A DNA stretch of 64,000 nt from Hyphomicrobium sp. 12-62-95 (GCA_002279935.1 NCCZ01000002.1:331330-395329); one strand, 5' to 3'. Positions 45,200 to 58,429 are shown, counted from the stretch's first letter. Numbers and translations: made by a program. Notes: generated by a model from the sequence alone, not told the origin.

Positions 45200-45586
45200 T
45201 TAGTCTTCGTCGCGGATCGCGGGCGCGGGACGGCGGCGGCCGCGTTCGGCTTTGGCGCTGCCCTTGATGCGTTCGGCGATGTCGTCGAGGCGGCGCTTGG
45301 CGGCGTCGAACGCATCGCGCAGCGCGATCTGGAGATCTTCCTGCGCGTCGCCAACGGCGCTCTCGTGCGAGAGGATCAGCGGCGCGTGATCCGGGATGCC
45401 GATGTCGATCTTGATTTCATAGGTCTTGCCCTTGTGGTGATGCTTGTTGGGCGCAGCGACCACGACGCGGCAGTGAGTCATCCGGTCGAACACCTTCTCG
45501 AGCTTGGCCGTCTTTTCTTGGATTTTTGTTTCGATCGCTTCGCTTCTGTCGAGGCCTTTGAAGGTGATTTCGAGCGGGGTGTTCAT
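45200..45586 (-). CDS. hpf: Ribosome hibernation-promoting factor (HPF/RaiA family)
   Basis: The ATG at 45586 (MNTPLEITFKGLDRSEAIE) follows an AAAAGG ribosome site and gives 128 residues; the frame continues 135 codons upstream without family character. The beta-alpha-beta-beta-beta-alpha fold is visible: KIQEKTAKLEKVFDRMTHCR, then VVAAPNKHHHKGKTYEIKID and DAFDAAKRRLDDIAER. It lacks the long C-terminal dimerisation domain of long HPF, so it is the short form. It binds the 30S decoding region in stationary phase. It converges with the DUF459 gene 6 bp away. Confidence 0.9.
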   Translation of the reverse strand: MNTPLEITFKGLDRSEAIETKIQEKTAKLEKVFDRMTHCRVVVAAPNKHHHKGKTYEIKIDIGIPDHAPLILSHESAVGDAQEDLQIALRDAFDAAKRRLDDIAERIKGSAKAERGRRRPAPAIRDED

Positions 45587-45784
45587 GTGCGATGCCTTTT
45601 GTTGCGGCTCACGGGTGACGGGTGTCACGAAACTGATATTAGGCTCCTTGGTGGCGGGGGCAAGGTGGAAGGGGGGCTTGACTGGCCGGGCTTCGATGCT
45701 TCTAGCAAGGTTGATTTGAGGTTTACCGATGGCGCAGGGCGCCCCGCGACGGTATATTATTGAGATTGTTTCAGGAGGCCTGCG

Positions 45785-46015
45785 ATGAATGACCGGGTCA
45801 AAAAGCTTGGCGATGAGGCGCTTAAACTCGACCTCAGCGACCGGGTCGAACTCGTCGATCTCATTCTGGCCAGTGTGCAGCCTTCGCCGGATGAGACGCA
45901 CCAAGCCTGGACAAACGAAGTCTTGGACCGGGTCCGTGCTTACGAACGCGGGGATTTCGAGCTTACCGATGCCGATGATGTGCTGGCGCACGCGCGTGCT
46001 GATCTTCGCCGGTGA
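45785..46015 (+). CDS. Antitoxin of the addiction-module family CHP02574
   Basis: The 76-residue protein matches the small putative addiction-module component family: KLGDEALKLDLSDRVELVDL and HQAWTNEVLDRVRAYERGD. The ribosome site is AGGAGG, and TATATT at 45753 could be a -10 element. Its stop overlaps the start of the ParE-like toxin gene (46012-46015). Confidence 0.88.
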   Translation: MNDRVKKLGDEALKLDLSDRVELVDLILASVQPSPDETHQAWTNEVLDRVRAYERGDFELTDADDVLAHARADLRR

Positions 46016-46329
46016 GAGTCCGGTTCATCTCGCCTGCGCGGCGTGAACTCATCGACGAAGCGCGCTATTACGACGCCGAGTTGGCTGGACTTGGCGATGC
46101 GTTTCTCGACGAAGTCGCGCGAACCCTGGCGCTGATCAAAGCGCATCCGGAAGCTTGGCCCCTGGATGAGGCGACGGTTGTTCGCCGAGCGCGGATGGCA
46201 CGCTTTCCGTTCGCAATCGTCTATCTGATCGACAACGGCGATGCGGTGATCATCGCCGTTGCTCATGCCAAACGCCGGCCGGGTTATTGGCGCAACCGAA
46301 CGGGCAAGCCGTCGAACGACACATCGTAG
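46012..46329 (+). CDS. RelE/ParE-family toxin
   Basis: The 105-residue protein starts with a GTG that overlaps the antitoxin stop. It has the RelE/ParE fold pattern: VRFISPARRELIDEARYYDA, GDAFLDEVARTLALIKAHPE, MARFPFAIVYLIDNGDAVII and AVAHAKRRPGYWRNR. Pairing with a CHP02574 antitoxin points to the ParE-like branch, whose known members poison gyrase; that activity is inferred. It converges with gltD, the stops being 6 bp apart without a terminator. Confidence 0.88.
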   Translation: MRVRFISPARRELIDEARYYDAELAGLGDAFLDEVARTLALIKAHPEAWPLDEATVVRRARMARFPFAIVYLIDNGDAVIIAVAHAKRRPGYWRNRTGKPSNDTS

Positions 46330-46335
46330 GTGAGT

Positions 46336-47775
46336 TCAGCGCGGCAGGGTGGTGGCCCCCATGAGCGCTTTGTCGATGGCGTGGGCGGCTTGGCGGCCTT
46401 CGCGGATAGCCCAGACGACGAGCGACTGGCCGCGGCGGACGTCGCCGGCGGCGTAGAGCTTGTTGTCGCCGGGGAGCTTGTAGCTCTTCTCATCCGCGTC
46501 GAGGCCCTTGAAGCGGCCGCGCGGAACCACGCCAAGGCCCAGTTCCTTGACCACATCGTTTTCGATGGGGCCGGAGAAGCCCATTGCGAGGAGCACGAGG
46601 TCGGCGTCGAGCGTGCCTTCGCTGCCGGGGACGGGCTGCATCTTGTCGTCAACGCGCGTGTAGTGGAGTTTGCGGACGACGCCGTTCTCGCCTTCGAAGC
46701 CCGTCGTCGAGATCGAGAATTCGGTCTTGGCGCCTTCGGCTTGTGAGGTGGAGATGCGCAGCTTCATGGGCCAGTGCGGCCAAGAGAGAGCCTTGTTCTC
46801 CTTCACGGGCGGCTGCGGCATGATTTCGAGCTGGGTGACGCTCTTCGCCCCTTGGCGGAACGACGTGCCGATGCAGTCGGAGCCGGTGTCGCCGCCGCCG
46901 ATGACGATGACGTGCTTATCGCGGGCCGAGAGTTCGCGCGTGCCGGTACGCTGATTTTCGCCGGCGACGCGGCGGTTCTGCTGCGGCAGGAAATCCATGG
47001 CGTAGTGGATGCCATCGAGCGCGCGGCCCGACGACTTGGCGAAGAAGTCGAACGGGTGCTCGGAGCCCATGGCAAGGAGGACTGCGTCGTACTTCTTTTC
47101 AAGATCGTGCGCGGTGATGTCCTTGCCGACCTGAACGTTGCAATGGAACGTGACGCCTTCGGCTTCCATCTGCTTCACGCGGCGGCCGATGATGTCTTTT
47201 TCCATTTTGAAGTCGGGGATGCCGTAGACGAGCAGGCCGCCGGGGCGGTCATTTTTCTCGTAGACGTGCACGTCATGGCCGACACGGGCGAGCTGCTGGG
47301 CGGCGGCGAGGCCGGCGGGGCCGGAGCCAATGATCGCAACCTTCTTGCCGGTCTTTGTTTCCGGCGGCTCGGGGACGACCCAGCCTTCCTTCCAGGCGCG
47401 GTCGGCGATGGCGCCTTCGATCGACTTGATGGTGACGGGGGCGTCGTCGATGTTGAGCGTGCAGGCGGCTTCGCACGGCGCGGGACAGATACGGCCGGTG
47501 ACTTCGGGGAAGTTGTTCGTGGAATGCAGGTTGAGGGCCGCCTGCTTCCAGTTCCCGCGATAGACGAGATCGTTCCAGTCGGGGATCTGGTTGTTGACGG
47601 GGCAGCCGTTGTGACAGAACGGGATGCCGCAATCCATGCAGCGCGAGGCCTGGGTTTTGAGCTCGCCATCGGCCAGCGGCACGACGAATTCGTTCCAATG
47701 CTTCACGCGATTCTCGACCGGCTCATACTTGCGGTCGGCGCGTTCGAATTCCAGAAACCCTGTCGGCTTACCCAT
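46336..47775 (-). CDS. gltD: Glutamate synthase (NADPH) small subunit
   Basis: GltD passes electrons from NADPH to GltB. The 479-residue protein has an N-terminal cysteine-rich iron-sulfur region ([20 protein letters not shown], then [14 protein letters not shown]). An FAD-binding [14 protein letters not shown] and an NADPH-binding [14 protein letters not shown] follow, and the protein ends in the conserved [16 protein letters not shown]. It lies 50 bp downstream of gltB. Confidence 0.97.
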   Translation of the reverse strand: MGKPTGFLEFERADRKYEPVENRVKHWNEFVVPLADGELKTQASRCMDCGIPFCHNGCPVNNQIPDWNDLVYRGNWKQAALNLHSTNNFPEVTGRICPAPCEAACTLNIDDAPVTIKSIEGAIADRAWKEGWVVPEPPETKTGKKVAIIGSGPAGLAAAQQLARVGHDVHVYEKNDRPGGLLVYGIPDFKMEKDIIGRRVKQMEAEGVTFHCNVQVGKDITAHDLEKKYDAVLLAMGSEHPFDFFAKSSGRALDGIHYAMDFLPQQNRRVAGENQRTGTRELSARDKHVIVIGGGDTGSDCIGTSFRQGAKSVTQLEIMPQPPVKENKALSWPHWPMKLRISTSQAEGAKTEFSISTTGFEGENGVVRKLHYTRVDDKMQPVPGSEGTLDADLVLLAMGFSGPIENDVVKELGLGVVPRGRFKGLDADEKSYKLPGDNKLYAAGDVRRGQSLVVWAIREGRQAAHAIDKALMGATTLPR

Positions 47776-47825
47776 CGTCTTTGCGTCTCTCTTTGCGTCG
47801 TGCGGACGGATGTTTCAGGTTCGTC

Positions 47826-52574
<4,749 letters not shown>

Positions 52575-53110
52575 TCTTCGATCCTCGGAATTGAACGTCG
52601 TGGCTTCGTGTCGGTGGCGGGTCAACACCCGGTGGCCAATCATTCTTTAGCGCCCGGCGCGTCAGAACGTTGGCACGCGGCGATTGCTCAGCGTTCGAGC
52701 GGCCGTCCGTTTTCGTCTACGCCATTTGCCCACGTGCAGGTCAACGGCGGATGACCAGAAATGCGCGGCGCGTGCCGGGGAAGCCGATGCTTCTCCGGTG
52801 CACTCATCTGAACGGCCCGCACGTTGCAGCACCTTACCGTCACCCCTGGCCCATGGGCATTCGTGCGCCTGTGGTCCGCGCCCGTCCCGATCCTCACCCA
52901 TTCATCATACGCGAAAGAGCGGCACCCGTGCGAAGGCGGCGCGGTGGCTGCCTCCAGATAAAGGACAGGAATGCTGACCTTTCGCGTCCGGCATTTTGCA
53001 TCTTTTCTAAATCGGCACAAGCCGGAATGGTGCGTGGGTCTGGAACGGGAAAAGGCGCCGCACCCCGTTGGGGTACAGCGCCCATTTAGGCGACTTGACC
53101 AATAGCCGGG
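52575..53110. other. Intergenic region upstream of gltB
   Basis: This 536-bp gap lies between two minus-strand genes. At its right end is the hsp20 terminator (53047-53083). The rest must hold the gltBD promoter and leader. I find no riboswitch core, no correctly spaced sigma-54 site and no coding frame with support. Confidence 0.5.
53047..53083 (-). terminator. Rho-independent terminator of hsp20
   Basis: On the minus strand GGCGC...ACCCC pairs with GGGGT...GCGCC with two mismatches and an AAC loop, followed by TTTTCCC. It lies 28 bp after the hsp20 stop. Confidence 0.8.
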
Positions 53111-53575
53111 TTAACCCGACGTGACGGAGCCCTCGATCTGGCCGGCCACGCGGGTGCCGGTCCCGATCGGTATGCTGCGCGGCTTCAGGCGCTCGGGGAC
53201 GTTTCGAACGAGATCGATATCGAGCAGGCCGTCTTTCAAGGCTGCGCCACTCACCTCGACGTGGTCGGCGAGTTGGAAGCGGCGCTCGAAGGAGCGGGCC
53301 GCGATGCCGCGATGCAGGAAGTGCCGATCGGCCGCGTCGGGCTTCTTCTCGCCCTTGACGGTCAGGGTCTGTTCCTTGACCTCGATCTTCAGTTCATCTT
53401 CGACGAAGCCGGCCAGCGCCATGCTGATCCGGTAGCGGTTTTCGCCGAGGCGTTCGATGTTGTAGGGCGGATAGGTGGCTTCCGTATCGACGCCGCCGAC
53501 GCTGTCGAGCAGCTGGGCTAAGCGATCGAAACCGATGGTCGAGCGATAAAGGGGGGAAAAATCGACGTGTCGCAT
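53111..53575 (-). CDS. Small heat-shock protein Hsp20 (IbpA-like)
   Basis: The ATG at 53575 (MRHVDFSPLYRSTIGFDRL) with GGAGGA upstream gives 154 residues; a longer frame from 53668 runs through the leader and is rejected. The alpha-crystallin domain spans about 35-125 (YPPYNIERLGENRYRISMAL, KEQTLTVKGEK, FLHRGIAARSFERRFQLAD). The C-terminal IxI-type motif is RSIPI. It holds unfolding proteins for DnaK/ClpB. The leader carries a heat-shock promoter and a ROSE-type thermometer, so translation is probably temperature controlled. Confidence 0.93.
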   Translation of the reverse strand: MRHVDFSPLYRSTIGFDRLAQLLDSVGGVDTEATYPPYNIERLGENRYRISMALAGFVEDELKIEVKEQTLTVKGEKKPDAADRHFLHRGIAARSFERRFQLADHVEVSGAALKDGLLDIDLVRNVPERLKPRSIPIGTGTRVAGQIEGSVTSG

Positions 53576-53576
53576 G

Positions 53577-53667
53577 ACATATCCTCCATGAGAAGCGACA
53601 TGTGGAAACGGCGCGCCCAGGATGGGCCGAGCCGGTCTTTCTGAGGTGTCCGCCAAGCGGCCGGACA
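53577..53667 (-). promoter_or_regulatory. ROSE-type RNA thermometer in the hsp20 leader
   Basis: The last hairpin (53577-53603 on the minus strand) pairs ACATGTC with GATATGT, and then CTTC with GGAG, around a TCAT loop. The ribosome site GGAGGA is fully inside the stem. Opposite AGGA is UCGCU, the UYGCU motif of ROSE elements, with its G bulged. Upstream the leader can form GTCCG/CGGAC and GCCCA/TGGGC hairpins, as expected for the several-hairpin ROSE architecture. Known ROSE elements of rhizobia control small heat-shock genes in the same way. Confidence 0.85.
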
Positions 53668-53673
53668 ATCCTG

Positions 53674-53701
53674 ATTTAGGTGGCGGGGGCGGCCGTTCAA
53701 G
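53674..53701 (-). promoter_or_regulatory. Sigma-32 (RpoH) promoter of hsp20
   Basis: On the minus strand CTTGAA (53696-53701) is followed after 16 bases by CTAAAT (53674-53679). This fits the alphaproteobacterial RpoH consensus, CTTGAA with a C-Y-T-A-T-like -10. The transcript would start near 53667 and have a leader of about 90 nt. Confidence 0.75.
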
Positions 53702-53819
53702 GGGGCGGGGCCCAGCGGTGGTTTGGGCATTCTAGACCGCGGGATGCTCATGCTAGACTCGGTGGACGGTTGATTTGCCGGCGTACTGACGTGCGCAAAC
53801 GTGGAGACCATGCGGGGCC

Positions 53820-54776
53820 ATGCAGCTTCATTCGATCGCGCGCAATCCCGTGCCGACGGGGGCGATAACGGGTCAGTTGGAAACATCTGACGGCGTGCGT
53901 CTGCGGTATGCGCGCTGGCCGGCGACGCGCGGGCCGCGGCGAGGAACGGTTGTTATTGCGCCGGGGCGGGGTGAATTCATCGAGAAATATTTCGAGGTGG
54001 TCGCGGAGCTGCGCCGGCGTGGGTTTGCCGTGGCGGTCATGGACTGGCGCGGTCAGGGCGGCTCGGACCGCCTGCTCGATCATCCGCGCAAGGGACATGT
54101 CGGCGACTTTTCCGACTACGATGCCGATCTGCGGCTCTTCATGAAGGAGATTGTGCTGCCGGATTGTCCGCCGCCCTACACAGGGCTTGGGCATTCCATG
54201 GGCGGGGCGATCCTGATGCGCAATGCGATCCGTCCGGGTTCGTGGTTCGACCGCATCGTGGTGACTGCCCCGATGATCGCGTTTTCAGCGGAAAAGATGG
54301 GGTATCCGGCTGGTCTGGTGCGGCTTTATGCGGAAATCGCGGCGCTTGGATTTTCGCAATCGTTTATACCGGGCGGGCACGAAACCATGCCCGATCAGCA
54401 GCGGTTTGAGGACAATCAGCTGACGTCCGATCGCGAGCGCTGGCAACGAATGACGGGCGTTTTGGAAGTGGCGCCAGAGTTGGCGATCGGGTCGCCGACT
54501 GTGGGCTGGGTGCGCGCCGCATTGCGGGCGATGGCGGAATTGCAGGAGCCGGATTGTCCCAAGCGGGTGCAAGTGCCGATGCTCGTCTTCGCGGCGGGGG
54601 CCGACAAGATCGTCGACAGCCGGGCGGCGGAAGATTTTGCGGTGCAATTGAAGGTCGGCGGGCTCGTGCGGCTGCCGGGATCGCAGCACGAAATTCTGCA
54701 GGAGAACGATCCGTTGCGGATGCGTTTCTGGGCGGCGTTCGATGCCTACATGGGCGTGGAGCAGCGCGCGGCTTAG
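53820..54776 (+). CDS. Alpha/beta hydrolase, PldB-like lysophospholipase
   Basis: The 318-residue protein has the alpha/beta-hydrolase fold: oxyanion region VVIAPGRGEFIEKYF, VMDWRGQGGSDRLL, the nucleophile elbow GLGHSMGGAILM (Ser), the acid in VFAAGADKIVDSRA and the His in PGSQHEILQE. It groups with PldB-type lysophospholipases/monoacylglycerol lipases; the substrate is not proved. No signal peptide. The neighbour hisN converges with it, with a REP-like element between. Confidence 0.88.
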   Translation: MQLHSIARNPVPTGAITGQLETSDGVRLRYARWPATRGPRRGTVVIAPGRGEFIEKYFEVVAELRRRGFAVAVMDWRGQGGSDRLLDHPRKGHVGDFSDYDADLRLFMKEIVLPDCPPPYTGLGHSMGGAILMRNAIRPGSWFDRIVVTAPMIAFSAEKMGYPAGLVRLYAEIAALGFSQSFIPGGHETMPDQQRFEDNQLTSDRERWQRMTGVLEVAPELAIGSPTVGWVRAALRAMAELQEPDCPKRVQVPMLVFAAGADKIVDSRAAEDFAVQLKVGGLVRLPGSQHEILQENDPLRMRFWAAFDAYMGVEQRAA

Positions 54777-54782
54777 TCATTT

Positions 54783-54823
54783 GCGCCTTCCGACACGCCG
54801 GTGGCGCGCCGGCCGGAAGGCGC
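54783..54823. repeat. REP-like palindromic element, single copy
   Basis: GCGCCTTCCG and CGGAAGGCGC form a perfect 10-bp outer stem, with the inner CGCCGG/CCGGC hairpin also found in the first unit at 37531. It begins 6 bp after the hydrolase stop and ends 7 bp before the hisN stop, so it may act as a shared transcript end. Confidence 0.85.
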
Positions 54824-54830
54824 GGTTCCG

Positions 54831-55643
54831 CTAGAGGGTTCGGTTCAATTCGAAGAGGATCTCGTCGTGGAGCCGGGGATCGCCGGTGGCCACGATGCGT
54901 CCGCCGCGCGCGGCGGAACCGCCGTTCCATTCTGTGACCTTACCGCCGGCAGCTTCCACGATCGGGATCAGCGCCACGATGTCGTAGGGCTTGAGGCCGC
55001 TTTCGACGATGATGTCGACGAAGCCCGCTGCGAGCAGCGCATAAGCGTAGCAGTCGCCGCCGTAGCGGGTGAGCTGGACTTTGGCGCGCAGGTTTTCAAA
55101 GGCTTGGCGTTCGGGGCCGGCGGGAAAAAGCAAAGGATCGGTCGTCATCAGCACGGCTGTGTCGAGGCCGGCGCAGGGGCGGGTGCTCAGGGTGGCCGGC
55201 GCGCTGCCGTTGCGGCTGGTGAAACTTGTCGCGCCGTCGGACCAGAAGCGTTCACCGGTGAAGGGCTGGTCCATCAATCCAGCGATGGGGGTCGGGCCAT
55301 CGAGCAGGCCGATGAGGGTGCCCCACATGGGCGAGCCGGTGATGAACGCGCGGGTGCCGTCGATGGGGTCGACGACCCAGCGGTATCGGGCATCCGGCCG
55401 GGTGATGCCGAACTCTTCGCCTTCGAGACCGTGATCGGGACAGGCGACGGCAAGGTGGGCGGCGATGGCTTCTTCGGCGGCGCGATCGGCGGCCGTGACG
55501 GGATCAAAGCCGCCGTTGCCATCCTTATTGTCGACGGCGAGTGGCACGCGGAAATGGGGCATGGTGACAGCCGCTGCGCGGTCGGCGAGTGCGTGGGCAC
55601 ACGCAATGAGGGCCGGATCGGCAGGGTTCGGAGTCTTCGGCAC
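54831..55643 (-). CDS. hisN: Inositol-monophosphatase-family histidinol-phosphatase HisN
   Basis: This Mg2+-dependent phosphatase probably removes phosphate from L-histidinol phosphate. The 270-residue protein has the IMPase signatures: FDPVTAADRAAEEAI, GLEGEEFG, the metal-binding VVDPIDGTRAFITGSPMWGT and the C-terminal GLKPYDIVALIPIVEAAGG. The TRAF form of the DPIDGT motif and FDPVT are features of HisN rather than SuhB or CysQ. The position beside two suhB/MmgR-like sRNAs matches the reason the Rfam family was named suhB. Confidence 0.9.
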   Translation of the reverse strand: MPKTPNPADPALIACAHALADRAAAVTMPHFRVPLAVDNKDGNGGFDPVTAADRAAEEAIAAHLAVACPDHGLEGEEFGITRPDARYRWVVDPIDGTRAFITGSPMWGTLIGLLDGPTPIAGLMDQPFTGERFWSDGATSFTSRNGSAPATLSTRPCAGLDTAVLMTTDPLLFPAGPERQAFENLRAKVQLTRYGGDCYAYALLAAGFVDIIVESGLKPYDIVALIPIVEAAGGKVTEWNGGSAARGGRIVATGDPRLHDEILFELNRTL

Positions 55644-55858
55644 GCAGGGGGGCCCTCAGCTGATTTTTTGTCTATTGTTGCTTTTAAACGACGCCTTGAA
55701 CAACCCAAACGGCTGCACAAGCTCCTATAGCCCAAGGGTTTTTTGGTGACTGTGGTTCAACTGCAGCGTGCACCGGGAATGTCATAGACCTGTCTTCCGT
55801 CATGTTGATGGTCAATGCGAACACAGGCATCTTTATTGATGTGGCGGGTCGATACACG

Positions 55859-55936
55859 CTTCGATCCACCGCTGCCCATTCTGGGCGTTTCCTCCCTAGA
55901 CTTGGGCCGTTCGTTTCAACGAACGGCCTCTTTTTA
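55859..55936 (+). ncRNA. suhB/MmgR (alpha-r8) family-like sRNA, copy 1
   Basis: A small hairpin GCCCA/TGGGC (55874-55886) is followed by the single-stranded core TTTCCTCCCT (55888-55897) and a strong terminator GGCCGTTCGT/ACGAACGGCC with TCTTTTTAT. The same three parts in the same order, with that ten-base core, define the Hfq-bound MmgR RNA of Sinorhizobium, which is about 77 nt long. The 5' end given is estimated from that length. Recognition is from memory of the family, not a covariance-model search. Confidence 0.78.
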
Positions 55937-56199
55937 TGAGTTGGGCCGCTCCGCGTCTCATAACAGATGATTTTCCGCGTTGGCGGCAGCGCCGTTTCAA
56001 GCGGATCAATTGCGTCCGTCTGTCGCGCTGCAACACGGACTGGATGTGTATCTGGGCGCGGGCGACGATCGAAGCCCATCCGTTTCATCAATAATATCAA
56101 TGACCATTCGCTCGTTAACCGGCAAACGATGGGCAGCTCTGCGTTTTTCGCAGTTGCGAATTTTGCAGCGCACCATTAGTTTCCTCTCATGCAACGGCG

Positions 56200-56279
56200 A
56201 GCTTGCTCGTCCTCTTGCAGCCCTCTCGGGCGTTTCCTCCCTAGACTTGGGCCATCCTTCCCGGATGGCCCATTTTTTT
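56200..56279 (+). ncRNA. suhB/MmgR (alpha-r8) family-like sRNA, copy 2
   Basis: The hairpin GCCC/GGGC (56220-56231) leads into TTTCCTCCCT (56233-56242) and the terminator GGGCCATCC/GGATGGCCC with seven T. A 26-base block from GGGCG to GGGCC is identical to copy 1, while the hairpin loops and terminator stem differ, as expected of paralogous sRNAs. TTGCAG at 56163 and ATGCAA at 56189 might be promoter elements. The 5' end is estimated. Confidence 0.78.
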
Positions 56280-56321
56280 ATGTGGTTTGACATCCGGACC
56301 GCAGCGGGGGCTGTATTCCCA

Positions 56322-57173
56322 TTACTCAGCGGCGCTGCGGCGCTCGAGCAAGGCCGGCACTTCGGCGAAGAGCTGTTTGGCGAACAGCAACAGATCCCGT
56401 TCCAACGCGATGAAGCGCGGGGTTTTCTCCAGCGTCTTTTCATTCATGTAGAGACCGCGATTGATCTCAAGCTGGATGGCGTGAACGTTGCGGAGCGGAC
56501 GGCCATAATGCTCGGTGATGTAGCCGCCCGCGTAGGGGCGGTTGAGTTGGGCTTCGTAGCCCAGATCCGTCAGCACGGAGCGAATGAACTTCGTGAGCCG
56601 CAGATCGCATGATGTGCCGAAGCGGTCGCCGATGACGAAATCGGGACGCTGAATTCCGGCGTGAGCCATATGTGCCGACGGCATCGAGTGGCAATCGATC
56701 AGAATGGCGTAGCCGAAGTTACGCTGCGCCCGTTCGATGAGGCTGCGCAAGGCGGCGTGAAACGGCTTGTAGAGCAGTTCGATGCGCGTGAGCGCATCCT
56801 GCAGCGCCAACGGTTCCTGATAGATCTCTTCGCCGTCGGCGACGATGCGCGCGATGGTGCCGAGGCCGCCGGCGACCCGCACGGAGCGGGCGTTGGCCCA
56901 ATCGGGGAGAGGTTCGGAAAAAAGTTCAGGATCGAGTTCATATGGCTCGCGATTGGCATCGATGTAGGCGCGGGGGAATTCGTCGACGTAGCAGTCCTCA
57001 GACCGGCGCAGGGCGGTGGCGTCGAGACGGGAGCTAGCTAGAAAATGACGTGGGTAAATGCGGCCTGAGTGCGGTGAGCAGAAGACGAAGGGCGTCAGCG
57101 ATGAGAGCGGTTCGCGCACTTCAAATGGCGGCGTCAGCTCATCCTGGATTGCGTGCTCCTCGGCGGAAGCCAT
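56322..57173 (-). CDS. N-formylglutamate amidohydrolase family protein (HutG-like)
   Basis: The ATG at 57173 (MASAEEHAIQDELTPPFEV), with AAGGA upstream, gives 283 residues; 57212 is a longer alternative. Motifs of the FGase/metallohydrolase family are FCSPHSGRIYPRHFL, RRSEDCYVDEFP, LIDCHSMPSA and AGGYITEHYG with AIQLEINRGLYM. The known reaction is hydrolysis of N-formyl-L-glutamate in histidine degradation, but no hut genes are nearby. The divergent cpdR gene is its usual neighbour in this order. A second family member is at 62742. Confidence 0.88.
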   Translation of the reverse strand: MASAEEHAIQDELTPPFEVREPLSSLTPFVFCSPHSGRIYPRHFLASSRLDATALRRSEDCYVDEFPRAYIDANREPYELDPELFSEPLPDWANARSVRVAGGLGTIARIVADGEEIYQEPLALQDALTRIELLYKPFHAALRSLIERAQRNFGYAILIDCHSMPSAHMAHAGIQRPDFVIGDRFGTSCDLRLTKFIRSVLTDLGYEAQLNRPYAGGYITEHYGRPLRNVHAIQLEINRGLYMNEKTLEKTPRFIALERDLLLFAKQLFAEVPALLERRSAAE

Positions 57174-57520
57174 TGACGTCGTCTTCCTTCGCTCGGCTAA
57201 TCGAATTGGCACCCATGGGTCCGGCCAATGGCGCGATCGACACGATGCCTGGCTAATGGGACTGGGCCGCGATCTTTACGCCGGATTTCGCAATGCACCA
57301 AGTGATCTTGGCACTCTGCCAACAGCAGCCTTGGATGTCCATTCCGATTGCGCCGCGCGGGGCGCTGGACGCGCGTAGCTCGATGCCGTGGCAGGTCTAT
57401 TTTGTGAGGCACTCCTACACCTTCATTCTAGATTTACCAAAGTGGAGTCAGATTCGGCTGGTATCACCGAACCGCCGCGCTAGATTGCGCGGTCAGTTCT
57501 TGCCGGTAGCAAAGCGTCTC
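57174..57520. other. Divergent intergenic region hutG-like/cpdR
   Basis: This 347-bp gap has no supported gene. It must hold both divergent promoters. An upstream extension of the cpdR frame crosses much of it but shows no family sequence. I see no clear CtrA site (TTAA-N7-TTAA). Confidence 0.4.
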
Positions 57521-57907
57521 ATGACCATTAGTCCTTCACGTGTGCCCGTGCATCGCATTCTCCTGGCGGAGGATGACGACAGCATGCGGGCCTTTCTGGA
57601 GCGGGCGCTGATCCGCGCCGGCTACGACGTCATTGGTTTCGCCAATGGTGTCGAGGCGTTAGAACAGCTGGAGCGGGAACCGTTCACGTTGCTTTTGACG
57701 GACATCGTCATGCCGCGCATGGACGGCATTGAACTCGCCCGGCGGGCGAGCGAGATCGATCCCGACCTCAAGATCATGTTCATCACGGGCTTTGCGGCCG
57801 TGGTTCTCAACAGTGAGAACCAGGGACCGAAGGACGCGCGCGTCCTGTCCAAGCCGTTCCATCTCAAGGATCTGGTGCGGGAAGTGGAGCGTCTGCTCGA
57901 CGAGTAG
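57521..57907 (+). CDS. cpdR: CpdR-type single-domain response regulator
   Basis: The product is a stand-alone receiver of 128 residues from the ATG at 57521; a GTG at 57548 would give 119, closer to known CpdR. Key residues are the acidic pair in HRILLAEDDDSMRAFLERAL, phospho-acceptor Asp in LLLTDIVMPRMDGIELA, Thr in MFITGFAAV and Lys in VLSKPFHLKDLV. CpdR, when unphosphorylated, directs ClpXP to cell-cycle substrates; phosphate comes from CckA via ChpT. Neither ribosome site is strong. Confidence 0.87.
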   Translation: MTISPSRVPVHRILLAEDDDSMRAFLERALIRAGYDVIGFANGVEALEQLEREPFTLLLTDIVMPRMDGIELARRASEIDPDLKIMFITGFAAVVLNSENQGPKDARVLSKPFHLKDLVREVERLLDE

Positions 57908-58018
57908 GCCTCGTTTGCCGCGGCAGAACGGCACCGGGCCCGCTTGTTCATGCCCGCTTGCCACCACTGGGCAATGCCGATATACGGGGCCTCCGCGTTC
58001 GACCCAGCGCGGTTTTCA

Positions 58019-58093
58019 GGGCGCTTAGCTCAGCGGTAGAGCACTTCCTTGACATGGAAGGGGTCACAGGTTCGATCCCTGTAGCGCCCACCA
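58019..58093 (+). tRNA. tRNA-Val (anticodon GAC)
   Basis: The acceptor stem GGGCGCT pairs with AGCGCCC, and CCA is encoded. The D loop has AGCTCAGCGGTAGAGC, the anticodon arm CTTCC-TTGACAT-GGAAG gives anticodon GAC at 58051-58053, and the T arm is CAGGTTCGATCCCTG. It lies 112 bp after cpdR. Confidence 0.97.
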
Positions 58094-58303
58094 TTCCTGA
58101 GCAATCCGAACAAGTTGCGCATCCCTCCGGCGGCCGTCTGACGAGTCCGGCGGGGGAATTAACGGCTGTTTGTTGACAGGGCCTGCGCCCGCGACTAGGT
58201 TCCGCCCAACTTTTCCCGCGCTCGATGACTTGGGCGATCCAGACCGGCTTCCCGGTTTGGCATCCCGCACGTTTCATTGGGCCGTCCAATCGAGTGAACC
58301 GCC

Positions 58304-58429
58304 ATGAAAGTCCGTAATTCTCTGAAGTCCCTCCGTGCACGTCACCGCGATAACCGCATCGTGCGCCGCAAGGGCCGCGTCTACGTCATCAACAAGACGC
58401 AGCGCCGCTTCAAGGCCCGCCAGGGCTAA
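58304..58429 (+). CDS. rpmJ: 50S ribosomal protein L36 (zinc-free form)
   Basis: A 41-residue frame from ATG 58304 to TAA 58427-58429 reads [18 protein letters not shown], then [21 protein letters not shown]. This is the C-minus L36 type that lacks the zinc-binding Cys/His set, the usual form in this order. Nearly half of the residues are basic. The reading frame is too short for many ORF callers. A GC-rich hairpin at 58455-58486 after the gene has no T-run. Confidence 0.96.
   Translation: MKVRNSLKSLRARHRDNRIVRRKGRVYVINKTQRRFKARQG

Larger units (their letters stand above)
55644..56321. other. Intergenic region with two sRNA genes
   Basis: This 678-bp gap between hisN and the hutG-like gene carries two plus-strand sRNA candidates. 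The rest (55644-55850 and 55940-56195) is less GC-rich and has no coding frame with support. Possible -35/-10 elements in front of each sRNA are weak. Confidence 0.65.

Noticed and set aside
45587..45991. 135-residue N-terminal extension of HPF
   Set aside because: It overlaps the promoter and coding region of the divergent antitoxin gene and has no family similarity; the ATG at 45586 fits the family start.
52671..52688. Sigma-54-like TGGCACG...TTGCT upstream of gltB
   Set aside because: GG and GC are 12 rather than 10 bases apart, and the site is on the plus strand while gltB is on the minus strand.
53576..53668. 31-residue N-terminal extension of Hsp20
   Set aside because: This DNA is the 5' leader with promoter-proximal hairpins and the ribosome site GGAGGA; the protein family starts at the ATG at 53575.
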